This document shows positions 40,953 through 50,336 of a stretch of DNA of 64,000 nucleotides, piece by piece. Below the pieces are notes generated by a model, which had not been told where the DNA came from, made no database searches, and saw nothing but the letters and a program-made list of their open reading frames with translations. Made by a program: the position numbers and the translations under genes. Each line of letters begins with the position of its first letter. Within the stretch, counting starts at the first letter, position 1. The stretch comes from Erythrobacter oryzae (lineage in GTDB: Bacteria; Pseudomonadota; Alphaproteobacteria; Sphingomonadales; Sphingomonadaceae). The DNA lies in the NCBI RefSeq assembly GCF_030271515.1, contig NZ_JASCXI010000003.1:682001-746000 (forward strand). Reading direction: 5' to 3'.

Positions 40953-42098
40953 ATGGGTGCTGCGCATTTCGTCCTGCTGATCAACACGGCCATCGCGGTG
41001 CTGTTCGCCTGCGCCTATGCCGCGATTGCGCTTGGCATCGACGGGCAGCGCAAGGCCCTGTGGTTTGTGCTGCCCTATGGGGTCGGCACGCTGAAGCCGC
41101 TGTCGGATGCGCTCATCCCGTTTGTTGCGTTTCCCGAATTTCTCGAATGGACCGGATATGCGGGCTTTCTGGCAGCCTTGCTGCTGATGTCGCCCGCGCT
41201 TCGGCTGTTTTACGGACAGCCTGCGGGATGGCGCATGGTTGCGCTGGTGATGGCGGGCGGGCTGGCGCTGCGGGCGCTGATCTTTACATGGGACCGGACG
41301 AGCTTTGCGCACGGCGTTGCCTACCAGATGCCGTTCATTGTCGCCGCCATGCTCGGCGCCTTCGTCGTCTGGCACCTGCCCTCGCGTGGACGATTCCATG
41401 AAGTCTTGTGCGTCATGTTCACGCTGCTTGGCGCGCAGTTCGCGGTAAAGCCGTGGATCGCGGCAAGTGTGGGCGCGGGGCAGACGCTCGCTGACTATAC
41501 CGCGTCGCGCTACGCGCCCATCTCGCAGGCCCTGACGGGGGTCACCCTGCTGACAATCGGGCTGGTGCTGCTGTTGATGGTGGTCCGCCATGCTTTGGCC
41601 GAAGCGCTGGAACTGGCGGAGCGCGATCCCCTGTCGGGCCTGCTCAACCGTCGCGGCCTGCGCGCGCGCAGCGGTGCCTTGGTGGCGCGGGGCAATGTCG
41701 TGGCGGTGTCGGTCGATCTCGACCACTTCAAGCAGATCAATGATCGCTTCGGTCATGCCATGGGTGACCGGGTGATCGTGCATTTTGCCGGTCTGCTGCG
41801 CGCCGCCACCGCCGCGGTGCCCGGCGCCCTTCTGGCAAGGCTCGGGGGGGAGGAGTTCATCGTTCTCCTGTCAGGCTCGACCGCGACCGGGCTTGCGCTG
41901 GCCGATGCGATCCGGGCGGCGAGCGCGGAAGTGCAGGAAGGGTTGCCTCCGGTCACTGCCAGCATCGGCGTCGCCGAGATGGGCGTCGGCGGGTCGCTCG
42001 ACGATCTGCTGCGCCGCGCGGACGACGCGACCTATGTGGCCAAGCGCGAGGGCCGCAATCGCGTTGCGCTCGCGCCCGTCGCGGCGCTGGCTGCGTGA
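40953..42098 (+). CDS. Membrane-bound diguanylate cyclase (GGDEF)
   Basis: The 381-aa protein has about six N-terminal membrane helices (residues 1-215) that form a sensor-like module without a recognised name, and a C-terminal GGDEF domain. The active-site motif is intact as RLGGEEF, with the metal-binding VDLDHFKQINDRFGH upstream and the family ends (ASIGVAEM, DDATYVAKREGRNRV). The RxxD inhibitory site usually five residues before the motif is absent (the sequence there is VPGALLA), so product inhibition is not expected. It probably makes c-di-GMP, and this may relate to the curli genes and degenerate EAL protein in the same window. Confidence 0.88.
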   Translation: MGAAHFVLLINTAIAVLFACAYAAIALGIDGQRKALWFVLPYGVGTLKPLSDALIPFVAFPEFLEWTGYAGFLAALLLMSPALRLFYGQPAGWRMVALVMAGGLALRALIFTWDRTSFAHGVAYQMPFIVAAMLGAFVVWHLPSRGRFHEVLCVMFTLLGAQFAVKPWIAASVGAGQTLADYTASRYAPISQALTGVTLLTIGLVLLLMVVRHALAEALELAERDPLSGLLNRRGLRARSGALVARGNVVAVSVDLDHFKQINDRFGHAMGDRVIVHFAGLLRAATAAVPGALLARLGGEEFIVLLSGSTATGLALADAIRAASAEVQEGLPPVTASIGVAEMGVGGSLDDLLRRADDATYVAKREGRNRVALAPVAALAA

Positions 42099-42125
42099 GG
42101 TCGGGGTAGGACGAAAATATCGCTA

Positions 42126-42142
42126 TTGCAAATCACTCGCAA
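42126..42142. promoter_or_regulatory. Fur-like inverted repeat
   Basis: TTGC-AAATCACTC-GCAA lies 55 bp before the start of the hypothetical gene at 42197. Read in reverse, TGCGAGTGATTTGCA resembles iron-regulatory boxes I recall from sphingomonads. The assignment is by eye. Confidence 0.4.
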
Positions 42143-42196
42143 CTAAATAGAAGGGAGCGCACAGACGCTGCCCTATCTGACCGTAAGCGAGGTATC

Positions 42197-42637
42197 ATGC
42201 CCCCCAAAAACGCCCCCTCCGCCGCCACCCGTAAGGCCATATCGGCGCTGCTTGCCCCGCCCCGTGTGGAACGATTGGGGCCGATCGCGGGCCGCTTCAT
42301 CCACGCCCTCCGGCTGATCGCTGTGCATGATCGGGTAGGGCGCGATCCGGTGCCCGAACTCGCGGCGCGGCTCGGGAGCGTCGAGGTTGCGGCCAAGGCG
42401 CTGATCATGGCGCAGGCGATCGCCGCGACCTGGCCCGAGAACATTGCCGTTTCGCGCTTCTGCTGCCGCCTGCTCAGCCATGACGAGGCGACCATCGGCG
42501 CGGTCGTCGACGCGGCGGCCGAAGGCGACCGGCGCGGGTTCGAGGCCGCGCTTGACGGGCTGGTCAGGGCCGAGCGCGCGCACCGCTTGTGGGAGGCGGC
42601 GCTCGCCCTCGCCGACGCCGAGATCCGCGCGCTCTAG
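42197..42637 (+). CDS. Conserved-looking hypothetical protein (DUF6628-like?)
   Basis: The 146-aa protein is all-helical and Ala/Leu-rich, with no signal peptide or membrane helix. A mid-section contains two adjacent Cys residues in ISRFCCRLLSHDE-like order (VSRFCCRLLSHDEATIG). This layout recalls the sphingomonad DUF6628 family, whose members have clustered Cys before a Met/Leu-Ser/Thr-x-Glu segment, but the match is weak. A Fur-like box lies upstream, so iron-responsive expression is possible. It precedes gltX by 39 bp and could be co-transcribed with it. Confidence 0.55.
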   Translation: MPPKNAPSAATRKAISALLAPPRVERLGPIAGRFIHALRLIAVHDRVGRDPVPELAARLGSVEVAAKALIMAQAIAATWPENIAVSRFCCRLLSHDEATIGAVVDAAAEGDRRGFEAALDGLVRAERAHRLWEAALALADAEIRAL

Positions 42638-42676
42638 CGCTTGCGGGTGAGGGCGGGGCGCTCTACCGCGCGTGGC

Positions 42677-44023
42677 ATGACCACCACCCGCTTTGCCCCC
42701 TCGCCCACCGGCCGGCTGCATGTCGGCAACATCCGCACCGCGCTCCACAACCGGATGCTGGCGCGGCAGGCGGGCGGGACCTTCATCCTGCGCATTGACG
42801 ACACCGATGCCGAGCGAAGCCGCGAGGACTATGTCGAGGCGATCCGCGCGGACCTCACGTGGCTGGGGCTGACTTGGGACCGCGAGGAACGCCAGTCGGC
42901 GCGGCTCGATCGCTACGAGGCGGCTTTCGCAGCGCTGCGGGCGGCGGGGCGGATCTATCCCTGTTACGAGAGCGCGCAGGAGCTCGAGGTCAAGCGCAAG
43001 ATCCAGCTCTCGCGTGGCTTCCCGCCAATCTACGACCGCGCGGCGCTGGCGCTGACCGAGGCCGAGCGTGCTGCGAAGGAGGCGGAGGGCGTCCAGCCGC
43101 ACTGGCGCTTCCTGCTCGATCACGCGGAGCCCATCGCATGGGAGGACGGCATCCGAGGCGCGCAGAAATTCGACCCCGCGCAGCTCTCCGACCCCGTCAT
43201 CCGCCGCGCTGACGGATCGTGGCTCTACATGATGCCGAGCGCGGTCGACGACATCGACATGGGCGTGACGCAGGTCCTGCGCGGCGAGGACCATGTGTCA
43301 AACACTGCCGTTCAAATTCAGATCTTTACCGCGCTTTATGCTGCACAATTTGCTGCAGCAAAACCGCTCCCCGCTTTCGCGCACGAGGCGCTGCTGGTGG
43401 GGCGCGAGGGCAAGCTGTCGAAGCGGCTCGGGTCGCTCGGCTGCGACGCCTTCCGCGAGCGCGGGATCGAGCCCGAGGCGATCATCGCGCTGCTCGCCCG
43501 GCTGGGCACATCGCAGCCAGTGGAGCCTATCGCGGACCGTGCGGCGCTGACCGCGAGCTTCGATCTTGCGACCTTCGGGCGTGCGCCCGCGAAGTTCGAC
43601 GAGGAGGATCTCGACAGGCTCAACGCCGGGATCGTCCACCAGCTGCCGTTCGAGGCGGTCGCTGAGCGCCTGCCCGCAGGCATGGATGCCGCCGGCTGGC
43701 ACGCGGTGCGCCCGAACCTCGCCCATATCGGCGAAGCGGCGGAATGGTGGCGGCTCGTGACCGGCCCGATCACCCAGCCGGAGTTCTCGCAAGAGGACAA
43801 GGCCTTCCTCGCCGCCGCTGCCGCCGCGCTCACCTGGGGCGACAACCCGTGGGCCGCCCTCACTGCCGCGCTCAAGGATAGCACCGGCCGCAAAGGCAAG
43901 CCGCTGTTCCTGCCGCTGCGTCAGGCGCTCACCGGAATGGATCACGGCCCGGACATGGGCGAGCTGCTCCCCCTCATCGGCGAGGCCGAAGCCCGCGCGC
44001 GCCTCGCCCGCGCCGCCGCTTAG
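42677..44023 (+). CDS. gltX: Glutamate--tRNA ligase
   Basis: GluRS charges tRNA-Glu with glutamate. The 448-aa protein is on the short side for the family. The class I signature HIGH appears as HVGN in RFAPSPTGRLHVGN, and KMSKS as KLSKR. The catalytic core (about 1-320) is followed by a compact anticodon-binding domain. Many alphaproteobacteria carry two GluRS paralogues, one of which may mischarge tRNA-Gln for later amidation; which one this is cannot be decided here. The ATG at 42677 gives the standard N-terminus. Confidence 0.93.
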   Translation: MTTTRFAPSPTGRLHVGNIRTALHNRMLARQAGGTFILRIDDTDAERSREDYVEAIRADLTWLGLTWDREERQSARLDRYEAAFAALRAAGRIYPCYESAQELEVKRKIQLSRGFPPIYDRAALALTEAERAAKEAEGVQPHWRFLLDHAEPIAWEDGIRGAQKFDPAQLSDPVIRRADGSWLYMMPSAVDDIDMGVTQVLRGEDHVSNTAVQIQIFTALYAAQFAAAKPLPAFAHEALLVGREGKLSKRLGSLGCDAFRERGIEPEAIIALLARLGTSQPVEPIADRAALTASFDLATFGRAPAKFDEEDLDRLNAGIVHQLPFEAVAERLPAGMDAAGWHAVRPNLAHIGEAAEWWRLVTGPITQPEFSQEDKAFLAAAAAALTWGDNPWAALTAALKDSTGRKGKPLFLPLRQALTGMDHGPDMGELLPLIGEAEARARLARAAA

Positions 44024-44143
44024 CGCGCGCGCACCCGGTTCGATAAGCGTCCTCCACGGGTCGGCCAGCGGCGTGGGGGCGGCTTGCGCGGCCCCTGCGG
44101 CTCATCCATCAAGCCTTCCGGAAATCTCTGAGGGGCGAGGGCG

Positions 44144-47100
44144 ATGAAAGGCATTCTTCTGGGCGCGGGCAGTCTGCTCGCCATGATCGCAAGCCCGCTG
44201 GCGGCGGAAGAGGGCTACTATCAGCACCCCGCGGCGAGCGGCGACGTGCTCGTCTTCGCCAGCGAGGGCGACCTGTGGCGCACGGGCCGCAATGGCGGCA
44301 GCGCGGTGCGGCTCACCAATGACGAGGGCGAGGAGAGCGAACCGGCGATCTCCCCCGATGGCCGCATGATCGCCTTCACCGCCAGCTATGACAGCAACAA
44401 TGACGTCTACGTCATGCCCGTCGCCGGGGGACGCCCGCGCCGCCTGACCTATGAGGGCGGGGCGGTGCGCACCATCGGCTGGACGCCCGAGGGGCGCGTG
44501 ATCTACTCCTCGGCGATCACCGGGGCGGGGCAGGGCGAAGTGCTTTACACCATCGACCCCGCCGGCGGCGAGGCGAGCGCGATCCCGCTGTGGCGCGCCA
44601 ACGACGCGGCCTTCGGGGCGGACGGCAAGACGCTGTTCTTCACCCGCCGCGGCCTCTTCGCCCGCGCCCGCGACAACGCCGTGCTCTATCGCGGCGGCGG
44701 GATGGAGCAGCTGTGGCGCTGGCAGACCGGGAGCGACGCCGAGGCCGTCCAGCTCCTCGCCGATTTCGGCGCGCCGATCCGGATGCCGATGGCCGCAGGC
44801 GGGCGCGTCTATTTCATCTCCGACAAGAGCGGCAAGGACGCGGTCTGGTCGGTCGCCGAGGATGGCGGCGATGTCCGCCAGGTCTCGCCCGAACTCCCCT
44901 TCCCCGTGCTTCAGGCCAGCATCGATGGCGGCGCGGTGTTCCTCCAGAACGGTGCCGATCTCCATGTCTTCGATATCGCCGGGGGCACGGTGACGAAGCT
45001 CGCGATCGACCTCGTCACCGACCGCGAACAGACCCGCGAGCGCGCGATCGACGATCCGATGCGCTGGTTCGAGGCGGCGCGGATTTCGCCCAACGGCGAG
45101 ACCGTGGCGGTCACCGCGCGCGGCCGCGCCGCGCTGGCCGCGCCGGGCGATCTGCGCCGGATCGAGCTCCCCGTGCCGCTCGCCGCCCGCGCGCGGCAGG
45201 CGGTGGTGGCACCGGGCGGCAAGGAGGTCTTCGCGGTGCTCGATCAGGGCGACCGCGGCGACATTTTCCGCATGCCCGCCGATGGCACCGGCACCCCCGT
45301 AGCCGTCACCAAGGGCTATGACGCCTACATTTGGTCCTTCGCCCTCGCGCCCGATGGCAAGACCATGGTGGTGTGGGACAAGGAGGCGCGGCTCCAGAAG
45401 GTCGATGTCGCCACCGGCAAGGTGACGCTGCTGGCGCGCAATGCCAGCGGGGCGGACGATGCCTTCTCCGACCTCGTCTTCTCGCCGGATTCGAGCCACA
45501 TCGCCTATGCCGAGGTGGCGCTGACCAATGGCGGCAACACCGCCGACATCATGATCCAGAACCTCGCTACGGCTGCGCGCGTGCAGGCGACCTCGGGCAA
45601 GTATCACAACTACGCCCCCGCCTTCGCGCATGACGGGGCGTGGCTCTATTTTATCTCCGACCGCAATTTCGACCCCGAGCCCGGCGGGCCATGGGGCGAT
45701 CGCAACATGGGTGCAGGCTTCCCCGAGCGGGGCGAGCTCTATGCGCTCCAGCTCGACCCTGCCTCGCCGTTCCGGATGCGCGCGGACAACGAGCTGACGC
45801 GGACGGCAGACGAGGACAAGGAAAGCGCGTCCGCAGGCGATGCCGCGCCGGAGAAGAAGGACGAGCCCAAGGGCAAGGGCAAGAAGGGCGCGAGCACCCC
45901 GCCCAAGCCCTCGATCGTGCTTGAGGGCGTTGCCGCGCGGCTCTGGAAGCTGCCGGTCAAGCCGGGGGTCGAGGGCCTGCTGCTGGCCTCGGACAAATTC
46001 CTCTACACCCGCCGCGGCGATGATCTGGTCTCGATCGCGATCGACAAGAAGGACCCGCGCGAGGAGGTCTTTGCGGCCGGCGGGATCGACATGGAACTGT
46101 CGGAAGACCGCCAGAACGCGCTGGTGCTGAGCGGCACCTCCGAAAAGCCCGTGCTGGCGCTGGTGCCCGCTGCGGCCAAGTTCCCCGACAAGCCCGCGCC
46201 CAATCAGGTGCGGCTGGGCGACTGGCGGCTGACCATCGACCCGCGCGCCGAGTGGCGGCAGATGTTCATCGACGCGTGGCGCCTGCGCCGCGATTTCCTC
46301 TACGATCCGGCCTTGCGCGGGGTCGACTGGAACGCCGTGCGCGCCGCGCGCGAGCCCTTCCTCGACCGGATCGGCAGCCGCTCGGAGCTCGATACGGTGC
46401 TCGGCGAGATGTCGGCGCAGGTGGGCGTGCTCCACAGCCAGATCGGCGGCGGCGACCAGCGTTCTGACCGCGAGAACCCGGCGATGGCTTTCCTCGGCGC
46501 GAAGGTGACGCCGGTGGCGGGCGGGCTCAGGATCGACAGCATCCTGCGCGCCGAGGCCGACCTCGTCGACCGCCTCCCGCCGCTGCGCCGCCCGGGCGTG
46601 GACGTGAAGGAGGGTGATGTGATCCGGCTGGTCGATGGCCGCGCTGTCGCCAGCCTCGCCGACCTCCAGACCGCGTTCGCGACCAAGGCCGGGCAGCAGG
46701 TGCGGCTCGATCTCACCCGCGCGGGCCGCTCCATGAGCGCGATTGTCGAGCCGATGACGCAAGGCGGTTACCGCGAGGCGCATTACGCCGATTTCGTGCA
46801 GGGCAAGATTGCCGAGGCCGCGCGGCTTTCGGACGGGAAGATCGGCTATCTGCACCTGCGTTCGATGGGGCCGGATGATCTCGCCAGCTTCGCGCGCGAC
46901 TTCTTCCCGCAGCTGGACAAGCCGGGGCTGATCATCGACGTGCGCGGCAACAATGGCGGCAATATCGACAGCTTCATTGTCGCCGCGCTGCTGCGCAAGG
47001 CGTGGGGCTTCTGGGCGCGGCCCGACGGCACCGGCATTCCCACCACCAACATGCAGAACGCCTATCGCGGCCATGTCGTGGTGCTGGTGGACGAGCGCAC

Positions 47101-47467
47101 CTATTCCGACGGCGAGACCTTTGCCGCGGCGATCAAGTCGCTCGGGATCGCGCCGCTGGTCGGCACGCGGACGGCGGGCGCGGGGGTGTGGCTCTCGGAC
47201 CGTTCGCCGCTTGCCGACCGGGGCGTCGCGCGGATTGCCGAGAGCGCGCAATTTGCGGCTGACGGGCGCTGGATCGTCGAAGGCTACGGGATTGCGCCCG
47301 ATGTCGAGGTGGAGAACCTCCCCCACGCCGCCTTCAAGGGCACCGATGCGCAGCTGGCGGCGGCGGTCGGCCTGCTTGAGGAAAAGATCGCGCGCGAGCC
47401 GGTGCTGCCGCTCAAGCCGCGGCCTCTCGGCCCGCTCGGCACCCCGGCGGAGGACGTGAAGCGCTAG
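44144..47467 (+). CDS. Exported Tricorn-like protease (S41 family)
   Basis: The 1107-aa protein starts with a signal peptide (MKGILLGAGSLLAMIASPLAAE). The first 650 residues form WD40-like propeller repeats (for example ISPDGRMIAFTASYD). A Lys/Gly/Pro-rich insert interrupts near residue 575. A Tricorn core domain, a PDZ domain (about 790-870) and the S41 catalytic part follow. The nucleophile is likely Ser in TYSDGETFAAAI, with DVRGNNGGN as the preceding S41 motif and LHSQIG as the likely His site. Such enzymes degrade peptides in the periplasm. Its stop abuts the stop of the convergent fghA gene without a gap. Confidence 0.88.
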   Translation: MKGILLGAGSLLAMIASPLAAEEGYYQHPAASGDVLVFASEGDLWRTGRNGGSAVRLTNDEGEESEPAISPDGRMIAFTASYDSNNDVYVMPVAGGRPRRLTYEGGAVRTIGWTPEGRVIYSSAITGAGQGEVLYTIDPAGGEASAIPLWRANDAAFGADGKTLFFTRRGLFARARDNAVLYRGGGMEQLWRWQTGSDAEAVQLLADFGAPIRMPMAAGGRVYFISDKSGKDAVWSVAEDGGDVRQVSPELPFPVLQASIDGGAVFLQNGADLHVFDIAGGTVTKLAIDLVTDREQTRERAIDDPMRWFEAARISPNGETVAVTARGRAALAAPGDLRRIELPVPLAARARQAVVAPGGKEVFAVLDQGDRGDIFRMPADGTGTPVAVTKGYDAYIWSFALAPDGKTMVVWDKEARLQKVDVATGKVTLLARNASGADDAFSDLVFSPDSSHIAYAEVALTNGGNTADIMIQNLATAARVQATSGKYHNYAPAFAHDGAWLYFISDRNFDPEPGGPWGDRNMGAGFPERGELYALQLDPASPFRMRADNELTRTADEDKESASAGDAAPEKKDEPKGKGKKGASTPPKPSIVLEGVAARLWKLPVKPGVEGLLLASDKFLYTRRGDDLVSIAIDKKDPREEVFAAGGIDMELSEDRQNALVLSGTSEKPVLALVPAAAKFPDKPAPNQVRLGDWRLTIDPRAEWRQMFIDAWRLRRDFLYDPALRGVDWNAVRAAREPFLDRIGSRSELDTVLGEMSAQVGVLHSQIGGGDQRSDRENPAMAFLGAKVTPVAGGLRIDSILRAEADLVDRLPPLRRPGVDVKEGDVIRLVDGRAVASLADLQTAFATKAGQQVRLDLTRAGRSMSAIVEPMTQGGYREAHYADFVQGKIAEAARLSDGKIGYLHLRSMGPDDLASFARDFFPQLDKPGLIIDVRGNNGGNIDSFIVAALLRKAWGFWARPDGTGIPTTNMQNAYRGHVVVLVDERTYSDGETFAAAIKSLGIAPLVGTRTAGAGVWLSDRSPLADRGVARIAESAQFAADGRWIVEGYGIAPDVEVENLPHAAFKGTDAQLAAAVGLLEEKIAREPVLPLKPRPLGPLGTPAEDVKR

Positions 47468-48304
47468 TCAGCCGCCCATCCGCGCGGCGTGCCAGGCGAT
47501 GTGATCGGCCATGAAGGTCGAGATGAAGAAGTAGGAGTGGTCGTAGCCCTCCTGCATCCGGATCGTCGCCGGGATGCCGGCGGCGGTGCAGGCGGCTTCG
47601 AGCAGCGGGGTGCGCAGCTGGCCTTCGAGGAAGTTGTCGGCGCTGCCTTGGTCGACCAGCAGTTCGGGCAGGCGCGCGCCGGCCTCGATCAGGGCGACGG
47701 CGTCGTATTCGGCCCACGCCGCGCGATCTTCGCCGAGATAGCGGCCCAGAGCCTTCTCGCCCCACGGCACCTGCGAAGGCGCACAGATCGGGGCGAAGGC
47801 GCTGACCGAGCGGAACCGGCCGGGATTGCGCAGGGCGATGGTGAGCGCGCCGTGGCCGCCCATCGAATGGCCGGTGATCCCCTGCCGCGCCATGTCGGCG
47901 GGGAAGTGCTCGCCGACGAGGGCGGGCAGTTCGGCCTCGATATAGGAGCGCATCCGGTAGTGCTTGGCCCAAGGCTCCTCGGTGGCGTCGACATAGAAGC
48001 CCGCGCCCTTGCCGAAGTCATATTCCTCGGGCGCGTCGGGCACGTCGTCACCGCGTGGGCTAGTGTCGGGGGCAACGAGGATCACGCGGTGCGCGGCGCA
48101 CGCGGCGCGGTATTCGCCCTTTTCCATGACGTTCGCGTGGGTGCAGGTTAGCCCCGAAAGATACCACAGCACCGGCAGCCGCTCGCCCGGGGCGTGATCG
48201 GGGACGAAGACCGCGAAGGTCATGTCGGTCCAGGTCGCATTGCTGGCATGGCGGTAGACGCCTTGCGTGCCGCCGTGGCTGCGGGTTTCGGACAGGGTTT
48301 CCAT
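47468..48304 (-). CDS. fghA: S-formylglutathione hydrolase
   Basis: This enzyme hydrolyses S-formylglutathione to formate and glutathione, the second step of glutathione-dependent formaldehyde detoxification. The 278-aa esterase-D-type protein has the nucleophile elbow GHSMGGHGAL, the acid in DQGSADNF and the His in GYDHSYFF. The segment WYLSGLTCTHANVMEKGE is diagnostic of the family. The ATG at 48304 is used; the frame continues upstream without family similarity. No formaldehyde dehydrogenase gene is adjacent in the window. Confidence 0.93.
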   Translation of the reverse strand: METLSETRSHGGTQGVYRHASNATWTDMTFAVFVPDHAPGERLPVLWYLSGLTCTHANVMEKGEYRAACAAHRVILVAPDTSPRGDDVPDAPEEYDFGKGAGFYVDATEEPWAKHYRMRSYIEAELPALVGEHFPADMARQGITGHSMGGHGALTIALRNPGRFRSVSAFAPICAPSQVPWGEKALGRYLGEDRAAWAEYDAVALIEAGARLPELLVDQGSADNFLEGQLRTPLLEAACTAAGIPATIRMQEGYDHSYFFISTFMADHIAWHAARMGG

Positions 48305-48405
48305 GGGCTCGGTCTCCGGTGAATCAGCGCGCGCGGGGTAGGGCTTGGTGATGGAGAGGGCAAGGCCACTACCCACCCGCGCGGCCGCATGATACGCGGA
48401 CGCCC

Positions 48406-50190
48406 ATGAGCAACAGCGAGGCAAGACAGGTGTCGCCCATCGTCGAGCTGGCGCGGCGCGATCCCGCCGCCGCCGCCGCCGAGCTGCGCGCCATCACCGC
48501 GCGCAACCCGGCCGACGCAGGCGCGCACCGGATGCTCGGCCGCCTGCTGCGCCAGCTCGGGCGCGACGAAGAGGCCGCGCGCGCCGAGATGGACGCGGTC
48601 CGCGCCGCTGCACACGATCCGCGGATGATCGCGATTGCGCAGGCGCTGCTCGCAAACGACCTCTCCACCGCCGAAGCGGGCTTGCGCCAGCGCCTCGCCG
48701 CGCAGCCGACCGATGTCGCCGCGATCCGCATGATGGCCGAGCTGGCGGGCCGGATCGGACGCTACAAGGATGCCGAGAACCTGCTGCGCCGCGCGGTCGA
48801 GCTTGCCCCCGGTTTCACCGCCGCGCGGGCGAACCTCGCGATCGTGCTCTACAAACAGAGCCGCTTCGCCGAGGCGGGGGCGGTGCTGGAGCAAGTGCTG
48901 GCAGAGGACCCGGCCAACACCAGCAGCCGCAATCTGCTCGCCGCCACGCTCGGGCGCATCGGCGATTATGACGAGGCGATCGCGATCTATGGCGAGCTTG
49001 CGCAGAGCTTCCCCGATCATGCCAAGCTGTGGATGAGCTACGGCCACCTGCTCAAGACCGTCGGGCGGCTCGAGGAAAGCATCGCCGCCTACCGCCGCGC
49101 GCTGGCGGCCGAGCCCCATCTGGGCGAGGTGTGGTGGAGCCTTGCCAACCTCAAGACGGTGACCTTCGACGATGGCGACATCGCCGCGATGGAGGCGGCC
49201 CTGACGGCAGAGGTGTCTGACGAGGACGCCTTCCACCTGCACTTCGCGCTGGGCAAGGCCTATGGCGATCGCAAGGCGGCGGCGGACAGCTTCCGCCACT
49301 ATGCCGCCGGAAACGACCTGCGCAGCCGCGAGCTGGCCTATGATCCGGACACCACCACGCGGCAGGTCGACCGGGTGATCGAAGTCCTCACCCCCGAATT
49401 CCTCGCCGCGCGGCAGGACGTGGGCGACCCCGCGCCCGACCCGATCTTCATCCTCGGCCTGCCGCGCGCGGGATCGACGCTGCTCGAGCAAATCCTCTCG
49501 AGCCATTCCGCTATCGAGGGCACGATGGAGCTGCCCGACATCCCCGCTATCGCCATGCGCGAGGCCAAGGCAGGCGGCGATGCGCGCGACTGGCCCGGCG
49601 CGGTGGCCGCAATGCCGCCTGGGCCCTTCGCCGAGCTGGGCGCCGAATTCCTCGAGCGCACCCGCGTCCAGCGCAAGACCGGCAAGCCGTTCTACATCGA
49701 CAAGCTGCCCAACAACTGGAGCTATGCCGGGCTCATCCACCTGATCCTGCCGAACGCGAAAATCATCGACGCGCGGCGCAATCCGATGGACTGCTGCTTC
49801 TCGAACTTCCGCCAGCACTTCGCCAAGGGGCAGGCCTTCACCTATTCGCTCGATCACATCGGCCGCTACTATGCCGATTATGTGCGCGCGATGGACCATT
49901 ATGACCGCGTGCTTCCGGGGCGCATCCACCGGGTGATCCACGAGCGCGTGCTCGACGATCCCGAAGGCGAGGTGCGCGCGATGCTCGGCTATCTCGGCCT
50001 GCCCTTCGAGGAGGCGTGCATGGAGTTCCACCGCAACACCCGCGCGGTGCGGACCGCGTCCTCGGAGCAGGTCCGCCGCCCGATCAACCGCGACGGCATG
50101 GGCCAGTGGGAGCCCTATGACCAGTGGCTCGGCCCCTTGCGCGAGGCACTCGGCGATCTGGTCGAGACCTACGCCGACCGGCCGGCCTGA
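48406..50190 (+). CDS. TPR-repeat sulfotransferase-family protein
   Basis: The 594-aa protein has about 300 residues of tetratricopeptide repeats, followed by a sulfotransferase domain (about 345-585). The PAPS-binding loop is LGLPRAGSTLLEQ and the 3'-phosphate site is DARRNPMDCCFSNF. TPR-sulfotransferases of this type often sit beside TonB-dependent receptors in sphingomonads (recalled), as here. No signal peptide is seen, so it acts in the cytoplasm, and the acceptor could be protein or metabolite. It is 146 bp upstream of the receptor gene, with a perfect 14-bp palindrome between them. Confidence 0.87.
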   Translation: MSNSEARQVSPIVELARRDPAAAAAELRAITARNPADAGAHRMLGRLLRQLGRDEEAARAEMDAVRAAAHDPRMIAIAQALLANDLSTAEAGLRQRLAAQPTDVAAIRMMAELAGRIGRYKDAENLLRRAVELAPGFTAARANLAIVLYKQSRFAEAGAVLEQVLAEDPANTSSRNLLAATLGRIGDYDEAIAIYGELAQSFPDHAKLWMSYGHLLKTVGRLEESIAAYRRALAAEPHLGEVWWSLANLKTVTFDDGDIAAMEAALTAEVSDEDAFHLHFALGKAYGDRKAAADSFRHYAAGNDLRSRELAYDPDTTTRQVDRVIEVLTPEFLAARQDVGDPAPDPIFILGLPRAGSTLLEQILSSHSAIEGTMELPDIPAIAMREAKAGGDARDWPGAVAAMPPGPFAELGAEFLERTRVQRKTGKPFYIDKLPNNWSYAGLIHLILPNAKIIDARRNPMDCCFSNFRQHFAKGQAFTYSLDHIGRYYADYVRAMDHYDRVLPGRIHRVIHERVLDDPEGEVRAMLGYLGLPFEEACMEFHRNTRAVRTASSEQVRRPINRDGMGQWEPYDQWLGPLREALGDLVETYADRPA

Positions 50191-50206
50191 CCGCGCTGGA
50201 ATGATG

Positions 50207-50220
50207 TGACAAATTTGTCA
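50207..50220. promoter_or_regulatory. 14-bp palindrome before the TonB receptor gene
   Basis: TGACAAATTTGTCA is a perfect palindrome 117 bp before the receptor start, in the only sizeable gap of this gene block. It is a probable operator; the protein that binds it is unknown. Confidence 0.6.
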
Positions 50221-50336
50221 TAGCGCGCAAGCAAAGTTCGCAATTCGGACCTTTCGGATGCGACGCCGCTTGGCAATCGCGGCTGGCTGTGGCGGTTTGT
50301 TGCGGGGATCGGACAGACTGCCATAGGGAGGCGGCA

